This document shows, piece by piece, positions 52,570 to 62,409 of a stretch of DNA of 64,000 bases. A program made the position numbers and the translations under genes. Below the pieces are notes generated by a model. That model saw only the letters and a list, made by a program, of their open reading frames with translations, was not told the DNA's origin and searched no databases. Within the stretch, counting starts at the first letter, position 1; the number at the start of each line of letters is the position of its first letter. Source of the DNA: Photobacterium malacitanum (GTDB lineage Bacteria; Pseudomonadota; Gammaproteobacteria; Enterobacterales; Vibrionaceae); the NCBI RefSeq assembly GCF_900185615.1, contig NZ_FYAK01000002.1, positions 310,001 through 374,000 on the forward strand, in the 5' to 3' direction.

Positions 52570-54288
52570 ATGAAAACGCATTCTACTTTTGCCGTCGCGG
52601 CGCTTGCTCTTGTTATTGGTGGTGTTATCGGGGGTATGGCTGCACCGTATTTTTCAAGCCACTCAGGACATCAAAATCAAGCAACAACACCCTCAAATGA
52701 TGAGCCGCTTTACTGGGTTGCACCAATGGATCCTAACTATCAACGAGATAAACCGGGTAAATCACCAATGGGGATGGATTTGATCCCCGTTTATGCTGAT
52801 GACTTAAACGGCAACAATGACAAACCCGGTACGGTCAAAATCGATCCCGCGGTTGAAAACAACCTTGGAGTTAAAACCGCACTGGTGACAAAACAAGTGT
52901 TGTCACCACACATTGCCACGATCGGTTACATCGCCTTTGATGAAAGCCAATTATGGCAAACGAACTTACGTGTTAGTGGTTGGGTGAAAAAGCTGTATAT
53001 CAACGCAGTGGGTGAAAAGGTTAAGAAAGGCGATGTGCTATTTACCCTTTACTCACCTGAATTGGTGAAAGCCCAAGAAGAGTTGCTGAACGCATACCGC
53101 AGTGGTCGTTCAGGATTAGTATCTGGTGCAAAACAGCGCCTGCTTTCAATGGGTGTCGATCAAGCTCAAATCAACCAAATACTACAGACAAAAAAAGCCA
53201 AACAAACCATTGATATTAAAGCGTTAGGCAATGGGATCATCGCGAGCTTAAATGTGCGAGAAGGTGGTTACTTATCACCAAGCCAAACCGCAATTAGTGC
53301 AGGTACTATCAATGAGGTATGGGTCAACGCAGAAATTTTTGAGCGCCAAGCCCACTGGGTAAAACAAGATACCCCAGCCACCATGACGCTAGAAGCAATT
53401 CCAAACCAACAATGGCAAGGTAAGGTGGATTATATCTACCCTATTTTAGATCCCAAAACACGCACGCTGCGTGTACGGCTAAAATTTGCCAATGATAATG
53501 GTGATTTAAAACCAAACATGTTTGCCAATATCACCTTGCAGTCTCACTCACAAGACACCGTACTGACTATCCCTTCTCAAGCAATTATTCGATCTGGTGG
53601 CATGAGCCGTGTGGTGCTATCTGAAGGTGATGGTAAATACCGCTCAACCAAAATCATTGTGGGTCGAGATGCCAACAATATCACTGAAGTCGTTGAAGGC
53701 TTAAAAGAAAACGATCGGATTGTTACTTCTGCACAATTCATGCTCGATTCTGAATCGAGCCAATCAGCCGATCTGTCACGCATTAATGGTCAAGATGAAA
53801 AACAAACATCTGTATGGGCTACAGGTACCATCACAGACATCATGCTTGATCATAATATGCTCACTATCAACCACCAGCCAGTACCAGAGTGGAGCTGGCC
53901 GGGCATGGTGATGAATTTTGATCTTACTAAAAATATCGACACATCAACACTGGCAAAAAATCAAAATATTGAGTTTGAAATTCAAAAAACGCCACAGGGT
54001 AAATATGAAATCCTTGCGTTAAAAGTATCTGACAAACAAGCAGCAAAAGCGCATTGGATCACAGGCAAAATCACTATGCTCATGGCGGATTTTAATATGA
54101 TCACCGTCAGCCATGACGCCGTCGATGATTGGCAATGGTCAGCCGGCGAAATGAACTTCACCACTGATGGCAGCATTGATTTAAATGCCTTTAAAGAAGG
54201 TGAATCTGTTTCTTTCTTACTCGAAAAAGAGAACGCAGATTACGTGTTAAAAGCGCTTAAGCCTGCTACTAATAAGGGAGATAAATAA
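52570..54288 (+). CDS. cusB: CusB-like periplasmic adaptor with two fused CusF domains
   Basis: 572 residues, much longer than E. coli CusB (407). Order: membrane/signal segment (about 8-27), heavy-metal-binding motif YWVAPMDPNYQRDKPGKSPM (about 48-67), barrel-sandwich and beta-barrel domains of an RND adaptor (about 90-405), then two CusF-like domains (about 416-485 and 495-567). The first CusF domain has the His, Trp and two Met ligands (NHQPVPEWSWPGMVM). In the second (SHDAVDDWQWSAGEM) the first Met is Gly, so it may bind metal poorly. It passes Cu(I)/Ag(I) to CusA. Its TAA overlaps the cusA ATG by one base. Confidence 0.9.
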   Translation: MKTHSTFAVAALALVIGGVIGGMAAPYFSSHSGHQNQATTPSNDEPLYWVAPMDPNYQRDKPGKSPMGMDLIPVYADDLNGNNDKPGTVKIDPAVENNLGVKTALVTKQVLSPHIATIGYIAFDESQLWQTNLRVSGWVKKLYINAVGEKVKKGDVLFTLYSPELVKAQEELLNAYRSGRSGLVSGAKQRLLSMGVDQAQINQILQTKKAKQTIDIKALGNGIIASLNVREGGYLSPSQTAISAGTINEVWVNAEIFERQAHWVKQDTPATMTLEAIPNQQWQGKVDYIYPILDPKTRTLRVRLKFANDNGDLKPNMFANITLQSHSQDTVLTIPSQAIIRSGGMSRVVLSEGDGKYRSTKIIVGRDANNITEVVEGLKENDRIVTSAQFMLDSESSQSADLSRINGQDEKQTSVWATGTITDIMLDHNMLTINHQPVPEWSWPGMVMNFDLTKNIDTSTLAKNQNIEFEIQKTPQGKYEILALKVSDKQAAKAHWITGKITMLMADFNMITVSHDAVDDWQWSAGEMNFTTDGSIDLNAFKEGESVSFLLEKENADYVLKALKPATNKGDK

Positions 54289-57200
54289 TGATCCCTGCCA
54301 TTATTCGCTGGTCGATCAACAACCGCTTATTGGTGTTGATTACGACGCTATTTCTCACTCTGGGTGGCTTATATAGCCTGAAGAATACGCCTGTTGATGC
54401 CATTCCTGATCTTTCGGATGTACAGGTGATCATCAAAACCAGTTATCCCGGTCAAGCGCCCCAAGTAGTCGAAGATCAGGTGACCTATCCGTTAACAACA
54501 GCCATGTTAGCGGTACCGGGGGCTGAAACCGTTCGTGGTTATTCTTTCTTTGGTGATTCCTATGTCTACATTATCTTCAATGATAAAACCGACATGTATT
54601 GGGCTCGCTCACGGGTACTGGAATATTTAAGCCAAGTTGCGCCTAAATTGCCTGCTAATGCCAAACCAACATTAGGCCCAGATGCCACCGGTGTGGGTTG
54701 GATTTACAGCTATATATTACAAGATAAAACAGGCAAGCACGATCTGGCAGAGCTTCGTAGCCTGCAAGACTGGTTCTTAAAATACGAGCTGCAAACCGTT
54801 GAAGGGGTATCCGAAGTCGCCACCGTTGGCGGTATGGTGAAGCAATATCAAGTGGAAATCGATCCCGCTAAGTTACGTGCTTACGATTTAACGTTGCAGC
54901 AAGTCAACATGGCAATCCAAAACGGCAACCAAGAAACAGGCGCATCGGTGATTGAAGTCGCTGAAGCTGAACACATGGTGCGTACCACTGGTTACTTAAC
55001 CAATATTGATGATATTAAATCGCTACCGCTAAAAGTAACGGCGACGGGAACCCCGTTACTGTTAGGTGATGTCGCAACCATCAACCTTGGTCCACAAATG
55101 CGTCGTGGTATCTCTGAATTTAACGGTGAAGGTGAAGCAGTTGGTGGCGTTATCGTGATGCGATTTGGTGAAAATGCCAGTGCCGTGATTGATAAAGTCA
55201 AAGCAAAACTCGAAACGTTACAACGTAGCTTGCCTGATGGTGTTGAAATAGTCGCCACTTATGATCGCTCTACCCTTATCGATCAAGCAGTAGAAAACCT
55301 ATGGCAAAAACTGGCTGAAGAATTCATCGTTGTTGCCATTGTCTGCGCCCTCTTTTTATTCCATATCCGCTCATCGCTGGTGATCGCCATTAGCTTACCG
55401 ATCGGTATTTTATCTGCGTTCATCATCATGCATTGGCAAGGCATTAACGCCAACATCATGTCATTAGGTGGCATCGCCATCGCCATTGGTGCCATGGTAG
55501 ATGGTGCCATCGTGATGATTGAAAACTTGCATAAACACATTGAGCGCACGCCACTGACCAATGAAAACCGCTGGCAAGTTATCAGTAAAGCGGCTGAAGA
55601 AGTCGGCACGCCTCTATTTTTCTCGCTACTGATCATCACATTAAGCTTTGTGCCTGTTTTTGCGCTTGAAGGTCAAGAAGGCAAGATGTTCTCTCCCCTC
55701 GCCTTTACCAAAACCTATGCAATGGCGGCAGCAGCAGGGTTAGCGATCACCTTAGTGCCTGTGTTAATGGGCTACTTTGTTCGAGGTCGAATTTTACCAG
55801 AAAACAAAAACCCGATTAATAAGGCTCTGATTGCGCTTTATCGCCCGATGTTAAACATCAGCTTACGTTTTCCTAAAACCATCATTGCAATAGCAATCGC
55901 ATTAATGGCGTCGTCTTACTACCCCATCACTAAATTAGGTAGCGAGTTTATTCCTCCATTAGACGAAGGCGATCTGATGTATATGCCTACTACCTATCCG
56001 GGGATCTCAATTGGTAAAGCCCGTGAATTATTACAGCAAACCAATAAATTGATCAAAACCGTACCGGAAGTAGCAACCGTATGGGGCAAAGTGGGACGTG
56101 CCGAATCGGCAACCGATCCCGCACCTTTAACCATGATCGAAACGGTAATCCAATTAAAACCGAAAGATCAATGGCGAGATGGCGTCACTAGCGAATCACT
56201 GCGTAAGGAATTTGATCAATTAATTCAATTTCCGGGCTTAACTAACGCATGGGTCATGCCGATCAAAACTCGTATTGATATGTTGGCAACGGGGATAAAA
56301 ACCCCTATCGGGATCAAGATTGCAGGCCCAGATCTGCAAGTGATAGAGAAAATTGGTGCAGAGCTTGAACCGATTCTTAATAACATCACAGGGACTGCTT
56401 CTGTGTATGCTGAACGTGTTGCGGGCGGTCGCTACATCACAGTCGATATTAAACGTCGTCAGGCTGCAAGATATGGCTTGTCAGTTAAAGATATTCAACA
56501 GGTCATTTCGACTGCTGTGGGTGGCATGAACGTCAGTGAAAGTGTCGAAGGTTTAGAGCGTTATCCTATTAACGTGCGTTACCCACAATCTTACCGAGAT
56601 TCTGTCACTAAACTACAAAACCTACCGCTAGTAACACCCAATGGTGCACGTATTGCGTTAGCCGATGTGGCTGATATTCGCTATGAAGATGGTCCACCGA
56701 TGATCAAAACCGAGAATGCACGCCCTAACGGTTGGGTGTTTGTAGATATTGATGAGCGTGACTTAGGCTCATACGTCGCTGAAGCGCAGCAAACTGTAGC
56801 AGAGCAACTTAAATTACCCGCAGGCTACTCACTGGCATGGTCTGGTCAATATGAGTATATGGAACGTGCAAAAGCCCGTTTAAGCATTGTTGCGCCATTA
56901 ACCATTAGCATCATCATGCTACTGCTTTACTTTAGCTTCCGCCGAGTCACTGAAGTGCTGGTGATCATGGCAACACTACCTCTCGCTATGGTTGGTGGCC
57001 TATGGCTGATGTGGTACTTAAACTTTAACTTCTCGATTGCCGTTGGTGTGGGTTTCATTGCCCTTGCTGGTGTTGCTGTCGAGATTGGCGTCATCATGTT
57101 GGTTTATCTCAATCAAGCGTGGAGCTTTAAACAGCAAGATTGTGCAGAGAAAACGCTCACCACTGACGATCTCCATGCTGCGATTCACGAAGGTGCAGGA

Positions 57201-57410
57201 CAACGTGTTCGGCCTGTGATGATGACAGTACTTACCGTGATCATCGGTTTAATTCCCATCATGTATGGTGCAGGAACCGGCTCTGAAGTCATGCAGCGTA
57301 TTGCTGCTCCTATGATAGGTGGAATGGCATCAGCGTTAATTCTTACCCTACTTGTTATCCCTGCTGTATTTAAACTTTGGAAAAATATGGCAATGAAAAA
57401 GTCTGTATAA
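54288..57410 (+). CDS. cusA: CusA-like heavy-metal RND efflux pump
   Basis: 1040 residues, the usual size for HME-RND pumps, with twelve membrane helices and two large periplasmic loops. Family motifs are DVQVIIKTSYPGQAP, LGGIAIAIGAMVDGAIVMIEN (proton relay helix), PPLDEGDLMYMP, and RIDMLATGIKTPIGIKIAG with a periplasmic Met. The context with cusC, cusB and a cupredoxin indicates Cu(I)/Ag(I) rather than Zn/Co/Cd. It is translationally coupled to cusB. Confidence 0.95.
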   Translation: MIPAIIRWSINNRLLVLITTLFLTLGGLYSLKNTPVDAIPDLSDVQVIIKTSYPGQAPQVVEDQVTYPLTTAMLAVPGAETVRGYSFFGDSYVYIIFNDKTDMYWARSRVLEYLSQVAPKLPANAKPTLGPDATGVGWIYSYILQDKTGKHDLAELRSLQDWFLKYELQTVEGVSEVATVGGMVKQYQVEIDPAKLRAYDLTLQQVNMAIQNGNQETGASVIEVAEAEHMVRTTGYLTNIDDIKSLPLKVTATGTPLLLGDVATINLGPQMRRGISEFNGEGEAVGGVIVMRFGENASAVIDKVKAKLETLQRSLPDGVEIVATYDRSTLIDQAVENLWQKLAEEFIVVAIVCALFLFHIRSSLVIAISLPIGILSAFIIMHWQGINANIMSLGGIAIAIGAMVDGAIVMIENLHKHIERTPLTNENRWQVISKAAEEVGTPLFFSLLIITLSFVPVFALEGQEGKMFSPLAFTKTYAMAAAAGLAITLVPVLMGYFVRGRILPENKNPINKALIALYRPMLNISLRFPKTIIAIAIALMASSYYPITKLGSEFIPPLDEGDLMYMPTTYPGISIGKARELLQQTNKLIKTVPEVATVWGKVGRAESATDPAPLTMIETVIQLKPKDQWRDGVTSESLRKEFDQLIQFPGLTNAWVMPIKTRIDMLATGIKTPIGIKIAGPDLQVIEKIGAELEPILNNITGTASVYAERVAGGRYITVDIKRRQAARYGLSVKDIQQVISTAVGGMNVSESVEGLERYPINVRYPQSYRDSVTKLQNLPLVTPNGARIALADVADIRYEDGPPMIKTENARPNGWVFVDIDERDLGSYVAEAQQTVAEQLKLPAGYSLAWSGQYEYMERAKARLSIVAPLTISIIMLLLYFSFRRVTEVLVIMATLPLAMVGGLWLMWYLNFNFSIAVGVGFIALAGVAVEIGVIMLVYLNQAWSFKQQDCAEKTLTTDDLHAAIHEGAGQRVRPVMMTVLTVIIGLIPIMYGAGTGSEVMQRIAAPMIGGMASALILTLLVIPAVFKLWKNMAMKKSV

Positions 57411-57479
57411 ACAAGCTCAATCACGTGGTTATCCAATATGGGTAACCACAATCTCGACTTCACTATAAAGGAATAGAAA

Positions 57480-58004
57480 ATGAAATTATTCAATCACACA
57501 TTCGTTGCGCTTTTACTTACCACCTCAAGCGTTGCATTGGCTGAAATGGATCACAGTAAAATGGACCATAGTAAGATGGATCATGGTGCAATGAAAATGG
57601 ATCACAGCGGTATGGATATGAAAGGTATGTCTGCTGTCGGAATGCCAGCTAAAGGCGCAAAGCCTGACAAAGTGGTGCATGTTATTTTATCGGATGACAA
57701 CACGATCACCTTTAAAAAAGATGTTCAGATTGAATCGAATGATGTGGTTCAGTTCGTGATCATGAATACAGGAAAAAATACGCATAGCTTCACGATTGGA
57801 TCAGCAGAAGAACAACGTAAACACCGCCAAATGATGGCAAATATGGGCGATAATCATGACCATGATACAGGCAGCAGTGTGACCGTTGCACCAGGCAAAG
57901 CAAAGCAGATTTTGTGGCATTTCCATGGCGATAAAAATGTTGTTCTATCTTGTAATATGCAGGGACACTCTGAAGCAGGCATGACGAAAACATTAACGCT
58001 TTAA
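57480..58004 (+). CDS. Periplasmic cupredoxin with Met/His-rich leader
   Basis: 174 residues: a signal peptide ending VALA, a Met/Asp/His-rich repeat (MDHSKM units, residues 22-50) that can bind several copper ions, then a cupredoxin domain (about 60-174). The copper ligands are seen as His in NTHSFTIG and Cys, His and Met in LSCNMQGHSEAGM. It lies 69 bp after cusA and ends at the operon terminator. Likely a copper-binding or CopI-like protein that works with the efflux pump. Confidence 0.87.
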   Translation: MKLFNHTFVALLLTTSSVALAEMDHSKMDHSKMDHGAMKMDHSGMDMKGMSAVGMPAKGAKPDKVVHVILSDDNTITFKKDVQIESNDVVQFVIMNTGKNTHSFTIGSAEEQRKHRQMMANMGDNHDHDTGSSVTVAPGKAKQILWHFHGDKNVVLSCNMQGHSEAGMTKTLTL

Positions 58005-58029
58005 ACCAGATTAATCACTGCATAATTTA

Positions 58030-58061
58030 CCGTGGCTGCAATATCTTCAGCCACGGCTTTT
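58030..58061 (+). terminator. Terminator of the copper operon
   Basis: A perfect 9-bp stem CCGTGGCTG / CAGCCACGG with a 9-base loop, followed by CTTTTC. Confidence 0.85.
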
Positions 58062-58252
58062 CATGTAATGAGATAACTGAATGAAAAATATCTAATTTTT
58101 AACTATAACTTTTCCTGAAATACTCGATTCATTGTTATCTCGAATCTTACTATATTTTAACTTATTCATATCTGAAAAATTACTCTTCATACAAATACAT
58201 CGCGTTAATCATCATTTCAGTTTATAAAAGCATTTTTACGAGATGAACTATC

Positions 58253-58810
58253 GTGTCTTTCTTACTCGCTTTGATTTTCTCCCTTTCATCGAATCTCGAT
58301 AATTTTGTCATTGGTCTGACTTATGGCGTAAAAAATGAAAGGATCCCATTAGTTTCTAATGCCATTATTGCTTTTATTACATCCGTTGTTACTTTAATTT
58401 CAATGCTTGGTGGCCAGTTAGTTACTCAACTCGTGCCCCATAAAGTATCAAATGAACTAGGCTCTATTATTTTTATGTTAATGGGTACATGGTTTATTTG
58501 TGCTGACATGCTAAAAAAGCAACAACAAAAGCAAGAAAAAAAAAGCACTGCTCTTAATTTCAAAGCTGCTGTTATGCTTGGTTTATTACTATCAATTAAT
58601 AATATTGGTGTCGGTATTTTGGGCAGTATTACCCACCTCAATATTTATTTAGTTGTCGCTCTAACATTTATAACTGGAATGATACTAACGTACGCAGGGA
58701 ATCATATTGGTGACAGTGTAATAGGCAAGATAGTTGGAAAGTATAATGATTTAATTTCCGGTGGATTACTTATTCTATTAGGCGTTTTATCTTTGTTGTT
58801 TTCATTTTAA
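58253..58810 (+). CDS. MntP/YtaF-like membrane protein, possible cation exporter
   Basis: 185 residues, start GTG with GAGATG upstream, six helices in two similar halves (SLSSNLDNFVIGLTYG and LLSINNIGVGILGS carry the paired Asn/Asp motifs). This is the layout of MntP manganese exporters and YtaF proteins. Substrate is inferred from the family only. No manganese riboswitch is visible upstream. It sits between the copper operon and the metal ABC cluster. Confidence 0.7.
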   Translation: MSFLLALIFSLSSNLDNFVIGLTYGVKNERIPLVSNAIIAFITSVVTLISMLGGQLVTQLVPHKVSNELGSIIFMLMGTWFICADMLKKQQQKQEKKSTALNFKAAVMLGLLLSINNIGVGILGSITHLNIYLVVALTFITGMILTYAGNHIGDSVIGKIVGKYNDLISGGLLILLGVLSLLFSF

Positions 58811-58883
58811 ACCACGACAACTTACAAAAAATGAAACCCAGATTTATCTCATAAAATAAAGTTCTGGGCTTCTATATTTTTAA

Positions 58884-59792
58884 TTATAACGAAATTTGCC
58901 AACGCTTAAGAGGCTCAGCATGGTTTATACCAATACGACCCCAACGATCAATACTATCAATAACCATCACATTGACGTCTTTAGGTAATAATGCTTGTTG
59001 GGATGAAGTCAGTTTTTTAGTAGTTAACAACCATAAACTATCATCGTCAGCTAATAAGCTAGCAAGTCTATTCTTATCTGCTGCGGTCCATTCTAATTCC
59101 GGTGTTGTTAAACGATCGACAACAAATAATTGGTTACCTGAAGCAAAATCTTCAAGCTCATTAGAAAGTAAAACAACCGAGTCAACACCCGCTTCGATTA
59201 ATACTTGTTGCTGTTCGTTAATTAACTGGCGCACATCATTCATTAATTGTTGCTGATTTTTTTCGATTTGTTGCGCTTTTTCCGGCCATAAGCGTTGTAA
59301 ATCATCGCTGACAATTGCCGCCATACGACTAAGATTAGTAGGATTTAACCATGAATAGATTGAGGTTGAACCATCTTCTAAACGCAATGCAGCAACACCT
59401 TGTGCTCGCGGCGAAATTGCTTGTGATGCATCAATCTCTACTATCTTAATATTACCTTGACGAGCGTTAACATACAGTGGATCTTGCGGCCAAATAGCCC
59501 CTAATGTGATCACAGCTTGTGCTTTCTTACTCGCCTCTTTTGTTACCTTGTCACCTTTTGATGCAAACCAATTTGGTAATCGTGACACACCGTAACGTTT
59601 AGGTGGTAAATAGTCTGTTGTCAGCCCAGTATTATTGGTTAACTCTGTTGCCAGCATATAAGTAACCGGGGTTGCGGTTAAAATATCTTGCGCTTGAGCG
59701 TTACTCGTATAACTCCATCCTGCCACAATCATTACAGCTGTGCACAGTGATTTTCTCAGAAAACTTATCGGTTGTTGCTGAACATAACTCAT
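58884..59792 (-). CDS. ZnuA/TroA-like substrate-binding paralogue lacking the usual metal-ligand histidines
   Basis: 302 residues with a signal peptide (ending SNAQA, about residue 33). The TroA-type fold is suggested by ILTATPVTYMLATELTNNTGL, STSIYSWLNPTNLSRMAAIVSDDLQRLWP, and VVLLSNELEDFA. At the places where ZnuA has His ligands (DPHxW, HxAY) it has Tyr/Ser or no match. It is the last gene of the leftward cluster, 25 bp after the permease gene. It may bind another substrate or assist the main binding protein encoded at 61445. Confidence 0.7.
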   Translation of the reverse strand: MSYVQQQPISFLRKSLCTAVMIVAGWSYTSNAQAQDILTATPVTYMLATELTNNTGLTTDYLPPKRYGVSRLPNWFASKGDKVTKEASKKAQAVITLGAIWPQDPLYVNARQGNIKIVEIDASQAISPRAQGVAALRLEDGSTSIYSWLNPTNLSRMAAIVSDDLQRLWPEKAQQIEKNQQQLMNDVRQLINEQQQVLIEAGVDSVVLLSNELEDFASGNQLFVVDRLTTPELEWTAADKNRLASLLADDDSLWLLTTKKLTSSQQALLPKDVNVMVIDSIDRWGRIGINHAEPLKRWQISL

Positions 59793-59817
59793 GGGGGTTC
59801 CTTAAAAAATACAGCGA

Positions 59818-60693
59818 CTACCCTTTACGAACAATGCGGTAACAGGTGGCAATTAAAAAGAAAATAGCAGAAACAATAATAATCGCGGCTCCCGAAGGAA
59901 CGGGAAGTTTAAGCTCCATTGGTAATACCGTACCAACAACACAGCTGATGGTAGCCAATAACGCAGATAGCAATACAAAGCTACCCATATTTTTAGTTAA
60001 TAGGCGAGCTGTCGCTCCTGGAATCAGTAATAGAGCACCAACCAACACTGCACCGACGATCTTAACTGAAGCAATGGTGACCAAGGTAATCATCATCACA
60101 AACAAATAATCATAAAAGTTAGTTTTATAGCCACGAACACGCGCTATATCTGGGCTAATACAAGTTAATAAAATACGATTAAAGGTCGGTATCAATAGCA
60201 CAATAATCAAACTGCAGCTTATTGCTAATACCCATAGATCTTGATCGGTTACTGTTAAAATCGAGCCAAACAGCACGTTTTCTAACATATGAATATTAAT
60301 TTTACGTGCAACATACATTAATAATGCCGCGCCTACCGCTAACGCCAATGCTAAAAACACACCAACTAGCGTATCGTAAGGCACATTGGTTCGATTACGA
60401 ACAAAATGCAGTAACAGGGCAAAAATCATGCAAAAGCTAAATAAACCAATAAACGGATTTTCAGGTGGTTCACCTAAAAGTACACCTAAAGCAATGCCGG
60501 TTAAGGCTGCATGCCCTACTGCCTCAGAGAAAAAAGCCAACCGCTTAGCTATCACCAATGTGCCTAGTCCGCCTAATAACGGACCTAATAATAGTGCCGC
60601 AACAATGGCATTCACCATGAAAGCATATGAAAAGCTGTCACTTAAAAAACCAGCATCAACACCTAATTGTGCCCAATGACGTAATAATTCCAT
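59818..60693 (-). CDS. Metal ABC transporter permease (ZnuB/MntB type)
   Basis: 291 residues with about eight helices, the ABC-3 family layout: LGPLLGGLGTLVIAKRLAFFSEAVGHAALTG near the N-terminus and KIVGAVLVGALLLIPGATARLL near the C-terminus. It forms the membrane channel for Zn or Mn uptake. Its ATG overlaps the stop of the ATPase gene by one base (TAATG). Confidence 0.92.
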   Translation of the reverse strand: MELLRHWAQLGVDAGFLSDSFSYAFMVNAIVAALLLGPLLGGLGTLVIAKRLAFFSEAVGHAALTGIALGVLLGEPPENPFIGLFSFCMIFALLLHFVRNRTNVPYDTLVGVFLALALAVGAALLMYVARKINIHMLENVLFGSILTVTDQDLWVLAISCSLIIVLLIPTFNRILLTCISPDIARVRGYKTNFYDYLFVMMITLVTIASVKIVGAVLVGALLLIPGATARLLTKNMGSFVLLSALLATISCVVGTVLPMELKLPVPSGAAIIIVSAIFFLIATCYRIVRKG

Positions 60694-61448
60694 TACGCGA
60701 CCTCATGTTGCTTCGCCGCAATCGGCGCATGGCTGTAGTGATTAAATAAACGCTCAATTTTTTCAGGAATCAGCACCTCGGAGTGATGACCTGAGTCGAC
60801 AAGAATACGATTAACAACATGGACTTGTGCATTCAAACGACGTACTGCAGTAACATCATGGTGCACCGCTAACACTGTTTTACCTTGGCCGACAAACTCA
60901 TGAATCAATGATTCTAAATAACGTACACCTTGTTCATCCATACCAGTGGTTGGTTCATCAAGCACCAGTAAATCTGGGTTATCTAATAATGCTTGAGCAA
61001 ACAATACGCGTTGCTGTTCACCACCAGATAATTGTCCCATTCGACGATCAGCACGATTAGCCATACCAACGCGCTCAAGTTGAGTCAGTGCAAAGGCTTT
61101 ATCTTGCTGACGTTTACGCCAAAATAACGGCGAGCGAGTCAAGTTCAGTAAAATAAAATCCATCACGGTTAACGGCAGGCTTTGCTCAAACATTGCTTTT
61201 TGAGGCACATAACCCACAGAGCCCGGTTTGCCGTTATTAGCCTCATCATTCCATAAAATATCAATCTGACCTTTAAACGGTGTTAAACCAAGAATAGAGC
61301 GTAAAAGCGATGTTTTTCCGCCACCATTTGGTCCCATGACAACATGGCACTTACCTGCTTCAAAGCTATGATTTATATTAGATAGAATTTGGTTTTCACC
61401 GTATTGCAACTCAAGGTTTGCAATCTCAATTTGAGGGCCAACACTCAT
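60693..61448 (-). CDS. Metal ABC transporter ATPase (ZnuC type)
   Basis: 251 residues with Walker A GPNGGGKTS, the Q loop (VPQKAMFE), signature LSGGEQQRV, Walker B LLVLDEPTTGMD and the His switch (LAVHHD). Its start overlaps the stop of the binding-protein gene by four bases (ATGA), so these genes are translated as one unit. Confidence 0.94.
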   Translation of the reverse strand: MSVGPQIEIANLELQYGENQILSNINHSFEAGKCHVVMGPNGGGKTSLLRSILGLTPFKGQIDILWNDEANNGKPGSVGYVPQKAMFEQSLPLTVMDFILLNLTRSPLFWRKRQQDKAFALTQLERVGMANRADRRMGQLSGGEQQRVLFAQALLDNPDLLVLDEPTTGMDEQGVRYLESLIHEFVGQGKTVLAVHHDVTAVRRLNAQVHVVNRILVDSGHHSEVLIPEKIERLFNHYSHAPIAAKQHEVA

Positions 61449-62353
61449 GCTTGATCCTTTTTAGCAGCAAATTGCATTGCTTCTACTAATGTGTCTAAAT
61501 TTTGCTGCATTTCGATTTCGACTTTTTTAGCGTCATATTGACCATGCGTCATGTGTGAGAAACGGTATAACTTCACTCCAGTCGCTTTTTCTATGGTATC
61601 AACATAACGGTTAGGCATATTTAATTCATAAAACAGCACATCAATACCTGATTGCTTGATTTTCTCAATCGTGCCCTGTAACTGGCTCGCACTTGGTTCA
61701 ACACCATGAGCAGGTTCAATCACCGCTGCAACATCAACACCAAATTCTTGTAATATGTAGCCGTAAGCATTATGGGTTGTGGCAACTTTCATTCCCGCGG
61801 TATTTAAGTCCCCCAGCGCTAACATTGATTTACGCTTCATTAATCGAAATTTTTTCGCATAATCACGAGCATTTTTACGGTATTCACGTGCATTATCAGG
61901 ATCGAGTTCAGCTAATTTATTGGCAATGGTATACACCTTTTGAATCGTGGTTGATAAGCCAACAAAGGTATGTGGATTAACAGCACCGTTACCAACAGAC
62001 TGCCCCATTGCCGGTAATAACGGCACATCATTATTTGCTTCAAGTACGACTAAATCATCACGATTGGCGGCCTCTATTACTTTAAGAGCAAAATCATCAT
62101 GACCAATACCATTCACAACAATAACGTCCATTTGTTTTAGACGGCGTAGATCATTGGGTTGTGGCTGATAGTTATGAGGATTAAACCCCGCATCAACTAA
62201 AGGTAAAATGTCAGCCTTATCGCCCACTACTGCTTTTACATAGCTATAATAAGGTTGCAGTGTGATACCAATAGTTAGTTTTTCAGCAGCAGCGCAACTA
62301 AAACTAACCAATAAAGCCGCAGCGGTTAGCGCCGTTTGAATGACTTTTTTCAT
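61445..62353 (-). CDS. Metal ABC transporter substrate-binding protein (ZnuA/MntA type)
   Basis: 302 residues with a signal peptide (ending SCAAA). Cluster A-1/9 ligands are visible: His in AGFNPHNYQ, His in NPHTFVG, His in TTHNAYGY, and an acidic ligand in FYELNMPNRY. The acidic/His-rich loop of true ZnuA is absent, so zinc versus manganese is open. Gene order with the ATPase and permease supports metal uptake. Confidence 0.9.
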   Translation of the reverse strand: MKKVIQTALTAAALLVSFSCAAAEKLTIGITLQPYYSYVKAVVGDKADILPLVDAGFNPHNYQPQPNDLRRLKQMDVIVVNGIGHDDFALKVIEAANRDDLVVLEANNDVPLLPAMGQSVGNGAVNPHTFVGLSTTIQKVYTIANKLAELDPDNAREYRKNARDYAKKFRLMKRKSMLALGDLNTAGMKVATTHNAYGYILQEFGVDVAAVIEPAHGVEPSASQLQGTIEKIKQSGIDVLFYELNMPNRYVDTIEKATGVKLYRFSHMTHGQYDAKKVEIEMQQNLDTLVEAMQFAAKKDQA

Positions 62354-62409
62354 AATATATTTACTTCAACGTTAGAGAAAAGAATAACCGCCAGCGATAT
62401 ACCAACACC

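Noticed and set aside
58005..58252. Manganese riboswitch before the MntP/YtaF-like gene
   Set aside because: No yybP-ykoY-type conserved sequence was found; only the copper operon terminator is structured.
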